From NCBI GenBank assembly GCA_005884125.1, contig VAXP01000008.1:1-44808 (forward strand): 44,808 nt of DNA. The letters are read 5' to 3'. A program made the translations under genes and the position numbers. Of the stretch, positions 16,940-26,049 are shown piece after piece; within the stretch, counting starts at the first letter, position 1; each line of letters starts with the position of its first letter. Source of the DNA: Actinomycetota bacterium. GTDB lineage: Bacteria > Actinomycetota > Acidimicrobiia > Acidimicrobiales > AC-35. The notes under the pieces were generated by a model. The model did not search any database and was not told the origin of the DNA. It was given only the letters and a program-made list of their open reading frames with translations.

Positions 16940-18525
16940 GCCCCCGCCCCGGCTTCGTCCTGGAGACCGACCGGGCCACGCCGCCCACCCTGTTCTGGCA
17001 CGGCGAGGGATGGCGCCTGGAGCGCCTGCCCCCCGGCAGCAGAATCGTGTATCCCCCCGAGCCCATGGAGGCCGTGGCCGACCCCGACGAGGCCGTGCGC
17101 CAGGCCCTGGCCCACCCCCTGGGCGACTCCGAGCCCCTCGCCGACCTGCTCAGGCCGGGCATGCGCCTGACCATCGCCTTCGACGATGTCTCCCTGCCCC
17201 TGCCGCCCATGCGTCCCCCCGACGTGCGCCAGCGGGTGATCGAGGCCGTGCTCGAGCTGGCCGCGGCCGCCGGCGTGGACGACGTCGTCCTCATGGCCGC
17301 GCTCTCTCTGCACCGGCGCATGACCGAGGCCGAGCTGCGCCACGCCCTGGGCCATCGCGTCTACGAGGCCTTCGCCCCCCACGGCCTGCTCCTACAGCAC
17401 GACGCCGAGGACCCCGACGGCCTCGTCCACCTGGGCTGCACCGACGCGGGCGAGGACGTCGAGATCAACAAGAGGGCCGCCACCAGCGACCTCATCGTGT
17501 ACGTGAACATCAACCTGGTGGCCATGGACGGGGGCCACAAGAGCGTGGCCACGGGCCTGGCGTCGTACCGCAGCCTGCGTCATCACCACAACGTGCGCAC
17601 CCTCCAGCACAGCCGCTCGCTCATGGACGAGCACCGCTCCGAGCTGCACACATCCAACTGGCGCATGGGACGCCACATCGCCGCCTCGGGGATCAAGGTG
17701 TTCCAGATCGAGACGACCCTGAACACCGACACCTTCCCGTCACAGTTCGCCTTCCTCCAGCGCCGGGAGTGGGAGTGGTCGGGGCGCGACCGGGCCACCT
17801 ACCTCGCCACGTCGGCCTCCCTGGCCCGTACGCCGGCCCGCCTGGCCCGGTCCATCTTCCACTCCATCCGCTCTCCCCACGCCCTGACCAGCGTCCAGGC
17901 GGGCGAGGTCGAAGCCGTTCACGCCCGCACCCTGGAGCACGTGCACCGCCAGCACGTCGTCCCCGTGGAGGGACAGACCGACATCCTCACCATGGGGTTG
18001 CCCTACATCTGCCCCTACAACGTGAACTCGATCATGAACCCGGTGCTGGTGATGTGCCTGGGCCTCGGGTACTTCTTCAACCTCTATAGGGGCAAGCCCC
18101 TGGTCCGCGCCGGTGGGGTCGTGATCATGAGCCACCCCACGCCCTGGGAGTTCCACCCCGTCCACCACCCCAGCTACATCGACTTCTTCGACCAGGTCCT
18201 GGCCGAGACCACCGATCCTCTGGAGATCGAGGCCAAGTTCGAGGAGTCCTTCGCCACCGACCCCTGGTACGTGCACCTCTACCGCACCAGCTACGCCTAC
18301 CACGGCGTCCACCCCTTCTACATGTGGTACTGGGGCGCCCACGCCCTGCAGCACCTGGGCGCCGTCATCGTCGTCGGGGGCGACGTGGCCGCCGTGCGGC
18401 GCATGGGCTTCAAGCCCGCCTCGACCCTCCGCGACGCCCTGGAGATGGCCGCCGACGTGGTGGGCCCCGACCCCTCCGTCACCCACATCCACGCCCCTCC
18501 CCTACTGCTGGCCGACGTGGAGTGA
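16936..18525 (+). CDS. LarA-family (lactate racemase-like, DUF2088) protein
   Basis: Protein of 529 residues related to the nickel-pincer lactate racemase LarA. Recognisable parts are the N-terminal IAFDDVSLPLPPM (80-92), His126 in SLHRRMTEAEL, Lys202 in DGGHKSVATGLASY (the position of the covalent pincer lysine of LarA) and a His cluster HHHN at about 216. It is about 100 residues longer than typical LarA. The usual DHTRP substrate motif is replaced by DDVSLP, so racemisation of lactate itself is doubtful. No larB, larC or larE cofactor gene lies in the window. It is coupled to the dehydrogenase upstream by a 4-bp overlap. It may act on a different 2-hydroxy acid or phosphoester. Confidence 0.82.
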   Translation: MSPRPGFVLETDRATPPTLFWHGEGWRLERLPPGSRIVYPPEPMEAVADPDEAVRQALAHPLGDSEPLADLLRPGMRLTIAFDDVSLPLPPMRPPDVRQRVIEAVLELAAAAGVDDVVLMAALSLHRRMTEAELRHALGHRVYEAFAPHGLLLQHDAEDPDGLVHLGCTDAGEDVEINKRAATSDLIVYVNINLVAMDGGHKSVATGLASYRSLRHHHNVRTLQHSRSLMDEHRSELHTSNWRMGRHIAASGIKVFQIETTLNTDTFPSQFAFLQRREWEWSGRDRATYLATSASLARTPARLARSIFHSIRSPHALTSVQAGEVEAVHARTLEHVHRQHVVPVEGQTDILTMGLPYICPYNVNSIMNPVLVMCLGLGYFFNLYRGKPLVRAGGVVIMSHPTPWEFHPVHHPSYIDFFDQVLAETTDPLEIEAKFEESFATDPWYVHLYRTSYAYHGVHPFYMWYWGAHALQHLGAVIVVGGDVAAVRRMGFKPASTLRDALEMAADVVGPDPSVTHIHAPPLLLADVE

Positions 18526-18529
18526 CGGG

Positions 18530-19441
18530 GTGAACCGCCTCCTGCGCCGGGCGGTGCAACCCGGGTTCCCGTGGACGGCCCCGCAGTGGCCCCCCTCCCT
18601 GCCCCGGCCCCTGCCGCCGTCATCGCTGGGGGCCGGGTACGACACGGAGTGGGCCAGGCGGGAGCCGGTGCGCGTGGCGCGCGCCGTGCTCATGGACTCG
18701 GTTGCCAGGGGGGCGGTGAAGGTCCTGGCCTCACCCCGGGTCTCCGGCCTCGACCGCATCGCCGGCCTCGAGGCGCCGGCCATCTTCGCGGCCAACCACG
18801 CCAGCCACGTGGACACGCCCCTGCTCCTGACCGCGCTGCCGGCGCGGTTCCGCCACCGCAGCGCGGTGGCCGCGGCGGCCGACTACTTCTTCGACCGCCG
18901 GTGGAAGGCGGCCCTGTGGGCCTTCGCCATCAACGCCATCCCCGTCGAGCGGGCCCGGGTCACCCGCCGCTCGATCGGCCAGGCCGTGGGGCTGCTGAAC
19001 GAGGGCTGGAGCCTTCTCATCTACCCCGAGGGGGGGCGCAGCCCCGACGGTTGGGCCCAGGCCTTCCGGGGAGGGGCCGCCTACCTCTCCGTGCACACCG
19101 GGCTCCCCGTCGTTCCCGTGCACGTCGAGGGCACGCACCGGATCCTCCCGAGGCAGGGGCGCCGCATCCGCCCCGGCCACACCCGGGTGACGTTCGGCGC
19201 TCCCATCCGTGCCCATCAGGGTGAGGACACGCGCGCCTTCGCCTCCCGAATCGAGACCGCGGTCGCGGTGCTGGCCGACGAGGGCGCCACCGACTGGTGG
19301 GCGGCTCGGCGCCGGGCCGCCCAGGGCACGACGCCCCGTCTCACCGGGCCCCGAGCCGGGAGCTGGCGCCGGGCGTGGGAGCTCGAGGACCGGTCCCCGG
19401 GCCGGCGCGCTCAGGAGAGGCCGGGGAGCTGGGCGTTGTAG
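18530..19441 (+). CDS. Lysophospholipid acyltransferase (PlsC-like)
   Basis: Membrane-associated acyltransferase of 303 residues that would transfer an acyl chain to a lysophosphatidate-like or alkyl-glycerol phosphate acceptor. The catalytic HX4D motif is NHASHVDTP and the acceptor/phosphate-binding motif is IYPEGGRSPDG, with GLPVVPVHVEGT following; all are standard PlsC blocks. GTG 18530 begins 4 bp after the LarA-like stop, so it is the last gene of the six-gene run. Its 3' end overlaps the convergent anti-sigma gene by 31 bp, and no terminator is visible. Confidence 0.9.
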   Translation: MNRLLRRAVQPGFPWTAPQWPPSLPRPLPPSSLGAGYDTEWARREPVRVARAVLMDSVARGAVKVLASPRVSGLDRIAGLEAPAIFAANHASHVDTPLLLTALPARFRHRSAVAAAADYFFDRRWKAALWAFAINAIPVERARVTRRSIGQAVGLLNEGWSLLIYPEGGRSPDGWAQAFRGGAAYLSVHTGLPVVPVHVEGTHRILPRQGRRIRPGHTRVTFGAPIRAHQGEDTRAFASRIETAVAVLADEGATDWWAARRRAAQGTTPRLTGPRAGSWRRAWELEDRSPGRRAQERPGSWAL

Positions 19442-20118
19442 CGCCCCACCCCCTGGGCGTCGCGCACCACGACGCTCCCCACCCTGTCCATCTCGGCCCG
19501 CGCCGGCCAGCCCAGGTAGCCCGATCCGTTGCGCATGGCGAACCCGTCACTGGCCACCGGCGCCCCGTCGCGACCCTGGAGCTCGAGCCGGTAGCCGCCT
19601 GAAGGCGCGGCTGGATCCGACAGGTCCATGAACACCCATGAGGGGTGGCCCCGGTACACGAACACCTCACCCACGTCGCGCCCACCCGGGTCGTGCAGGC
19701 GGGCCGCCCGCAGCGACGTCCCCCCCAGGGTGCGCAGGGCGGCGATGTACTGGCGCTCGAACCTGGGGTCGCGCTCCGTAGACCGGCCCACCACCAGCCC
19801 CGTGACCAGGGCGGCGGCAACGGCGGCGGCCGCCGCGGCCGGCACCAGCGCCCTGCGCCAGCGGGGCCGGGCAGGCTGCGGTGGCCGCCCCTCCCGCTCG
19901 AGGCGGTCGAGCACCCTGGCCTCGAAGCCGACCGGGGGCTCGGCTTCGGGTCCGAGGAGCAGCAGGGCCTCGGCCACCCGCACCAGCTCCTCGACCGTGG
20001 TCCGGCAGGCCGGGCACGACGCCAGGTGGCCCAGAGCCCCGGCCCGCTCCCCGCCCGCCAGCAGGCCCAGGGCGAGCTCGGGTGCCAGCTCCTCGATCTC
20101 GGAGCAGCCCGGAGTCAC
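19411..20118 (-). CDS. Anti-sigma factor (zinc-finger, RskA-like)
   Basis: Single-pass membrane anti-sigma factor of 235 residues. The N-terminal cytoplasmic zinc finger has the HxxxCxxC motif in HLASCPACRTTVEE. A membrane helix of Ala/Val follows at about 98-120 (AAAAAAVAAALVTGLVVG). The C-terminal extracytoplasmic domain resembles the RskA family, with VFVYRGHPSWVFMDL and a final VVVRDAQGVGRYNAQLPGL. The GTG start at 20118 overlaps the sigma factor stop by 4 bp; the longer track ORF is not needed. It should hold the neighbouring sigma factor inactive until a membrane or periplasmic signal, typically through proteolysis, releases it. Confidence 0.87.
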   Translation of the reverse strand: MTPGCSEIEELAPELALGLLAGGERAGALGHLASCPACRTTVEELVRVAEALLLLGPEAEPPVGFEARVLDRLEREGRPPQPARPRWRRALVPAAAAAAVAAALVTGLVVGRSTERDPRFERQYIAALRTLGGTSLRAARLHDPGGRDVGEVFVYRGHPSWVFMDLSDPAAPSGGYRLELQGRDGAPVASDGFAMRNGSGYLGWPARAEMDRVGSVVVRDAQGVGRYNAQLPGLS

Positions 20119-20783
20119 CTGTCCGTCTCCTCTTGCCCTTGGGACTCGAGGTCGACCCGAAGCTTGATCATGGCGGCGCGGATCCTGGTCTTGGCCGTCC
20201 CCAGGGGTACTCCTTCGGTCTCGCATATCTCCTTGGCCGTACGCCCGCCGATGGCGGCCAGCACCAGGGCCCGGCGCTGCTCGGCGGGAAGCCGGGCCAG
20301 CGCCCCCTGGACCCGGCTCCGTTCGCTCTCGCGCACGGCCTGATCGGCCGGGTCCTGGGCCCGGTCGGCCAGCGAGAGGGCGGCCAGGGCCTCAGGGTTG
20401 AGGGGTTCGGGGCGGCGCAGGCGCACGGCGTCGATGCTGAGGTTGCGGGCGATGGTCAACAGCCAGGTGGCGACCGAGGCTCGCCTGGCGTCGTAGGCGG
20501 CGGCGTGGCGCCAGGCCCGGGCGAAGGTCTCCTGAGCCACGTCCTCGGCCGTCACCGGGTCCCCCACGATCGTCAGCGCCAAGCCGTAGATGCGCCGCTG
20601 GAAGCGGCGGACCAGGGCCACGGCCGCGTCCGCGTCCCCGGCACCCAGGCCGGCGACCAGCGCGTCGTCGGGGGCGTCCCACACGGTGGATCTACGGGCC
20701 GGCGCCGGTGGCGGATTGGAACCAGGGCCGCGACCGGCCGGGATGGGATCGGGTAGCGTATGGCGAGCGGCACCGGGCGGCAA
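20115..20783 (-). CDS. ECF RNA polymerase sigma factor (SigK-like)
   Basis: Extracytoplasmic-function sigma factor. Region 2 is clear (ALVRRFQRRIYGLALTIVGD, then AEDVAQETFARAWRHA and WLLTIARNLSIDAVR), and region 4 has LPAEQRRALVLAAIGGRTAKEIC followed by VPLGTAKTRIRAAMIKLR. It is coupled to its membrane anti-sigma factor. The start is uncertain: the TTG at 20783 gives 222 residues but a Pro-rich N-terminus that looks non-coding, while GTG at 20684 gives 189 residues, a more typical length. Neither has a strong ribosome site. The regulon is not visible. Confidence 0.87.
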   Translation of the reverse strand: MPPGAARHTLPDPIPAGRGPGSNPPPAPARRSTVWDAPDDALVAGLGAGDADAAVALVRRFQRRIYGLALTIVGDPVTAEDVAQETFARAWRHAAAYDARRASVATWLLTIARNLSIDAVRLRRPEPLNPEALAALSLADRAQDPADQAVRESERSRVQGALARLPAEQRRALVLAAIGGRTAKEICETEGVPLGTAKTRIRAAMIKLRVDLESQGQEETDR

Positions 20784-20874
20784 CGACGCCTACTTCAACG
20801 GGGAAGGCGTCCCGGTCATCTGAGTTCATACCGGTCCTATCGCGCCTGCGAGGCGCTTGCGAGGTTGCCCCACT

Positions 20875-23800
20875 ATGCGCCCTGAACGCGACGCCTGCGG
20901 CATCGGCTTCGTCGCCGACGCCCAAGGCCGCTCGTCCCGAGCCATCGTCGAGGCCGCCCTGTCCGGCCTGGCCTGCGTTACCCACCGGGGCGCCCTGGCC
21001 GCCGACGCCCGCACCGCCGACGGCTCCGGGCTGCTCCTGCCCATACCCCGGTCCATCTTCGGCACCGGTCCGGGCGACATCCCCCACGGGGTGGCCGCCC
21101 TCTTCGTCAGGGGCGACGATCCCCGGACGGCCCTGGAGGAGGCGGCCCGGACGGAGGGCATCACGGTGGTGGACTGGCGCGTCCCGCCCACCGACGAGGC
21201 CCACCTGGGAGACCAGGCCCGGGCCACCGTGCCCCGCATGCTGCAGGCGGTACTGGAGACGGACCACCCCGACGAGCGGGCCGCCTACCGGCTCCGGCGC
21301 CGGGTGGAGCGGGCCACCTCCGGCACCTACGTGGCCAGCTGCTCGTTCCGCACCGTGCTCTACAAGGGGCTGGTCAACGCCAACGCCCTCTCCGGCTTCT
21401 ACCCCGACCTGGCCGACGAGAGCGTGGCCGCCCCCTTCGCCGTGTTCCACCAGCGCTTCTCGACCAACACCCTGCCGACATGGGAGCGGGCCCAGCCCTT
21501 TCGCATGCTGTGCCACAACGGCGAGATCAACGCCCTGGCCGGCAACGAGAACCGCATGCGGGCCCGGGCCCGGCTGGGGACCGAAGAGGTGGGGCTGGGG
21601 CCCGAGGAGCTGTTCCGCCCCGTGCTGGCCGAGGAGGAGTCCGACTCGGGGAAGATCGACGCGGCCGTGGAGCTCCTGGTTCGGGGCGGGCGCGACATCC
21701 GCCACGCCGTGGCCATGCTCGTGCCCGAGGCCTGGGAGGGGGCGCGCGACCTCGACCCCGAGGTGCGCGGCTTCTACCGCTATCACGCCTGCCTGGTCGA
21801 ACCGTGGGACGGACCCGCGGGCCTGGTGTTCACCGATGGCCTGGGTGTGGGCGCGGCCCTCGACCGCAACGGCCTCAGGCCCCTGCGCTACGCCATCTGC
21901 GAGGACGACCTGGTGGCCTGCTGCTCCGAAGCCGGGGCGGTCGACGTGTCCGGGCACGGCCGCGTCCGCCGGGGACGGCTGGGGCCGGGCGAGAGACTCT
22001 TCGTCGATCCCACCCGCGGCGTCCTGCTCGACGGGGAGTACAAGGAACGCCTGGCCGCGGCGGCCCCCTACGCCCGCTGGGCCGGCGACGGGCTGCGGCC
22101 CCTGGAGCCGGGCAAGCCCGTGGAGGAGACCCCGGACGCCGCCTCCCTGGAGCGGCGCCAGGTGGCCCACGGCTACACCGTCGAGGAGCTGCGCATGGTG
22201 CTCAAGCCCATGGCCACCGACGCCAAGGAGCCGGTGTTCTCCATGGGCGACGACGCGCCCCTGCCCAACCTGGCCGGCCATCCCCGGCCCATCCACCACT
22301 TCCTGAAGCAGCGCTTCGCCCAGGTCACCAACCCCCCCATCGACCACCTGCGGGAGCGGGTGGTGATGAGCCTGCGCACGCTGGTCGGCCCCCGTCAGCC
22401 CCTCCTCAGCGAGCGCCCCGAGGCGGCCCGCCTGGTCAAGCTGCGCTCCTTCTTCCTGTACCCCTCGGCCCTGGGCGACCTCCTGGACGAGGCCACCCAC
22501 CCCTTCGGCAGCGTCATGCTCGACGCCACCTTCCCCGTGGCCGCCGGGCCCTCCGGCCTGCGGGAGGCGGTGGAGCGCCTGGCCGGCGAGGCGGAGACGG
22601 CGGTGTCGGCCGGCATCGGCGTGGTGGCCATCAGCAACATCGACATCTCGGCCGAGCGCGCCCCCGTCCCCTCCCTGCTGGCCACGGGCGCCGTTCACCA
22701 CCGCCTGGTGCGGGCCGGGCTGCGCTGCGACGCCAGCCTGGTGGTGGAGGCCGACGACGCCCGCGACGTGCACATCGCCGCCTGCCTCCTCGGCTACGGC
22801 GCCGACGCCATCTGCCCCGGCCTGGCCCTGGAGACGGTGGGAGCCGACGCCGACACGGCCGAGGACTCCCCCCTGTCGGGGCCCGAGGCCCAGGACAACT
22901 TCCAGGCCGCCATGGAGGACGGCGTGCTCAAGGTCATGTCCAAGATGGGCATCTCCACCGTCGACTCCTACCGGGGCGCGCAGATCTTCGAGGTCATCGG
23001 GCTGGCCGACGAGGTGGTGGACGTGTGCTTCGCGGGCACGCCCTCGCCCGTGGGGGGCATCGGATGGGAGGCGCTGGGCCAGGACGTGCTGGCCAACCAC
23101 GGGGCGGCCAAGCTCGACAACCCCGGCTACTACCGCGACCTAAAGCGCGGGGGCGAGTACCACACCCACAACTCGGCCGTGGTCGACTCCCTGCAGGCCA
23201 TGTCGGCCGCCCATCTCCTCCAGCGGGCCCTACAGCGACGAGCTCTACGGCCAGTTCTCCTCGATGGTGAACGAGCGGCCCCCGACCGAGCTGCGCGACC
23301 TGCTCGAGCTCGTCCCCGCCGCTCCTCCCGTGCCCGTGGACGAGGTCGAGCCCGCGGCCGACATCGCCCGTCGCTTCTCCACCGGGGCCATGTCCCACGG
23401 CTCGCTGTCGGCCGAGGCCCACGAGACCCTGGCCGAGGCCATGAACCTGGTGGGGGGCAGGTCCAACTGCGGAGAGGGGGGGGAGGACCCCTACCGCTAC
23501 CGGACGCGCGGCCAGGCCAGGGGCGACCGCAACAGCCGCATCAAGCAGATCGCCTCGGGGCGCTTCGGCGTGACCCCGGAGTACTGCGCCTTCGCCGACG
23601 AGCTCAACATCAAGATCGCCCAGGGGTCCAAGCCCGGCGAGGGAGGTCAGCTCCCCGGCCACAAGGTCTCCCCCGAGATCGCCCGCCTGCGCCACACCCA
23701 GCCCGGGGTGGGTCTCATCTCCCCGCCCCCGCACCACGACATCTACTCCATCGAGGACCTGGCCCAGCTGATCTACGACCTCAAGCAGGTCAACGGCTTC

Positions 23801-25243
23801 GCCGACGTGTCCGTCAAGCTCGTGGCCTGCGACGGGGTGGGAACGGTCGCGGCCGGGGTGGTGAAGGCCCTGGCCGACGTGGTCCAGGTCAGCGGCTGCA
23901 ACGGAGGCACGGGCGCTTCACCGTTGTCGTCGATCAAGCACGCGGGCATGCCCTGGGAGGTGGGCCTGGCCGAGACCCAGCGCGTGCTCATGGAGAACTC
24001 CCTCAGGGATCGCGTCCGGGTCAGGGTGGACGGCGGCTTCATGACCGGTCGCGACGTGGTCCTGGCCGCCCTGCTGGGCGCGGACGAGTACTCCTTCGGC
24101 ACCGCGGCCATGATCGCCGAGGGCTGCATCATGCTGCGGTCCTGCCATCGCGACACGTGCTCGACGGGGGTGGCCACCCAACGGCCCCACCTTCGGGCCA
24201 AGTTCACGGGCAAGCCCGAGGACGTGGCCGCCTACCTGTTGTTCGTGGCCCAGGAGGCCCGCGAGATCCTGGCCGGCCTGGGCCTGCGCTCCATCGACGA
24301 GGCCGTGGGCCGGGTGGAGTGCCTGCGCCAGCGACGGGTCGGCGATGCCCGGGCCGACGCCCTCGATCTCTCCTGCCTGTTGAGCCCGCCCGAGGACGAC
24401 GGGCCCAGGCACTTCGTCGCGCCCACGCCCCTGCAGCGGCCCCGCTCCCGGCTGGGCGACCAGCTCCAGGCCGATGCCTTCAGGGTGCTGTGGGACGGCG
24501 ACGAGATCGACCTGGCCTACCCCATCGTCAACGCCGACCGCACCGTGGGCGCGTCGCTGGGCGGGGCCGTGGCCCTGGAGTGGGGCTCGACCCCGCCCCG
24601 GGGCGTGGCCCGGGTGCGCTTCGACGGCTCCGCGGGCCAGAGCTTCGGCGCCTTCTTGACCGACGGCCTCCAGCTCGAGCTGGTGGGCGAGGCCAACGAC
24701 TACGTGGGCAAGGGAATGGCCGGGGGGCGCGTCGTCATCCGGCCCCCGGCCGACGACGCCGGCGATCCCGTCCTGGCCGGCAACACCTGCCTGTACGGCG
24801 CCACCGGGGGATCGCTCTTCGTCGCCGGATCGGTGGGAGAGCGCTTCGCGGTGCGGAACTCGGGGGCGGTGGCCGTGGTCGAGGGCGCGGGCCACCACGC
24901 CTGCGAGTACATGACGGGCGGCCGTGTCGTCGTGCTCGGTCCCGTGGGATACAACCTGGGGGCGGGGATGACCGGGGGCGAGTGCTACGTCTGGGATCCC
25001 GACGGCACGGTCCCGGGCCGGCTCAACGCGGCCCTGGTGGAGGCCATGCGACCCGACTCCGAGCACCTGGAGGAGTTCAAGTGGCTGGTCGAGCGCCACC
25101 TCGAGCTCACCGGCTCGCCCCGGGCCTCGGGGCTGCTGGAGGGCTGGCCCCACACCGCCCACCAGGTCTGGCACGTGGCCCCCGTCGACCAGATCCGCCG
25201 CATCGAGGCCCAGCAGGCCGGGCGGGTGGGCGCGCCCACCTAG
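20875..25243 (+). pseudogene. gltB: Glutamate synthase large subunit, interrupted by a frameshift
   Basis: Large chain of NADPH-dependent glutamate synthase (glutamine + 2-oxoglutarate to 2 glutamate). ATG 20875 gives MRPERDACGIGF: after propeptide removal Cys8 would be the N-terminal amidotransferase nucleophile. The central and FMN domains follow. The 3Fe-4S cluster cysteines are visible in CIMLRSCHRDTC and the FMN/substrate region in CNGGTGASPLSSIKHAG. The GXGXG C-terminal domain ends at 25243. The frame changes at about 23228: HLLQRA in frame 1 continues as YSDELYGQFSSMVNERPP in frame 2. A few linker residues seem missing, so either a small deletion (2 mod 3) or one extra base explains it. 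No gltD follows. Because the enzyme is central to nitrogen assimilation, a sequence error is a real possibility. Confidence 0.9.
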
Positions 25244-25249
25244 CCGCCT

Positions 25250-26002
25250 TCACTCGACCAGGCGCAGTCCCGAGGGGGCGATGGAGTCGTTGGCCAGGTT
25301 GGGCAGCTCCACGACGAACTCGGTGCGCAGGGCTGGAAAGACGTGCTCGGCCACCAGCACGGGCGCGCCGGACCGGTCGCACGTGACCCGCTCGCAGCGC
25401 AGCACGGGCGAGCCCACGGGGACGTCGAGGACCCGGGCGTCCTGGGCCCCGGCCGCGGCCGCGCCGATGGTCTGCACCGCGGTGCCCACTCCCCGCCCGC
25501 TGCCGGCCAGGAAGTCGTAGAAGGAGCGGCGCTCGACGTCGTCGCGCGACAGGCCGGCGCCGAACTCCTCCGTGGCCCACACCGTGACCCGGGCGAAGGG
25601 GGCGCCGTCGGCCAGGTTGAGCCGGCGCACCCGCAGCACCGTGCCCCCCTCCTCCAGGCCCAGCAGCCCGGCCACCCGATCGGGCGCCCGCACGAAGCCG
25701 AAGTCGAGGACCCGCCTGTCGGCCCGCACCCCCGAGGCTTCCAGCTGGGCCTCGATGGTGCCCAGGCGCCCCAGGGTCTGGCGCAGGGGGTCCACGGCCA
25801 CGAACCAGCCGTAACCCTGGCGGGACTCGACCAGCCCGTCCCCCCTCAGCTCCTCCAGGGCCTTGCGGACCGTCACCCGGCTGGCGCCGTAGGCTGCCGA
25901 CAGCTCGGCCTCGCTGGACAGCAGGCGGCCGGTGGCGAACTCCTTGGCCTCTATCTGGCGGCGGAGGTCCCCGGCGATGGCCCGGTAGCGCAGCTCTCTC
26001 AC
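25250..26002 (-). CDS. GntR-family transcriptional regulator (HutC/UTRA type)
   Basis: DNA-binding regulator of 250 residues. The N-terminal winged helix-turn-helix covers residues 1-70, with the GntR signature [26 protein letters not shown]. From about 95 a UTRA ligand-binding domain follows, including [21 protein letters not shown] and [23 protein letters not shown]. It is transcribed away from the aconitase gene with 47 bp between start codons, and a palindromic operator lies in that gap, so it probably controls itself and aconitase. The GTG start at 26002 has no ribosome site, so the mRNA may be leaderless. The 3' end lies 6 bp from the convergent gltB stop. The ligand is unknown. Confidence 0.9.
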   Translation of the reverse strand: MRELRYRAIAGDLRRQIEAKEFATGRLLSSEAELSAAYGASRVTVRKALEELRGDGLVESRQGYGWFVAVDPLRQTLGRLGTIEAQLEASGVRADRRVLDFGFVRAPDRVAGLLGLEEGGTVLRVRRLNLADGAPFARVTVWATEEFGAGLSRDDVERRSFYDFLAGSGRGVGTAVQTIGAAAAGAQDARVLDVPVGSPVLRCERVTCDRSGAPVLVAEHVFPALRTEFVVELPNLANDSIAPSGLRLVE

Positions 26003-26024
26003 TTGTCCTATACTTGTATCATAC
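26001..26024. promoter_or_regulatory. Likely GntR operator between regulator and aconitase
   Basis: The AT-rich sequence ATACTTGTATCATAC (26010-26024) contains two overlapping palindromes, ATAC-TT-GTAT and GTAT-C-ATAC. The hexamer ACTTGT also occurs twice, 11 bp apart (26001 and 26012), one helical turn. It lies 1-22 bp from the GntR start and about 26 bp from the aconitase ATG, so binding would cover both promoters. The AT content is very different from the surroundings. Confidence 0.7.
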
Positions 26025-26049
26025 CGTTGCCAGGACGAGGAGGGCCACG

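Noticed and set aside
19411-19441. Shared terminator between plsC and the anti-sigma gene
   Set aside because: The genes overlap by 31 bp and there is no hairpin with a T tract on either strand.
20692-23100. 802-residue minus-strand ORF opposite gltB
   Set aside because: Antisense shadow of gltB rich in Gly/His/Val/Gln with no recognisable motif.
23215-23265. Programmed ribosomal frameshift in gltB
   Set aside because: No slippery heptamer or downstream pseudoknot is apparent, and linker residues appear to be missing, which recoding would not explain.
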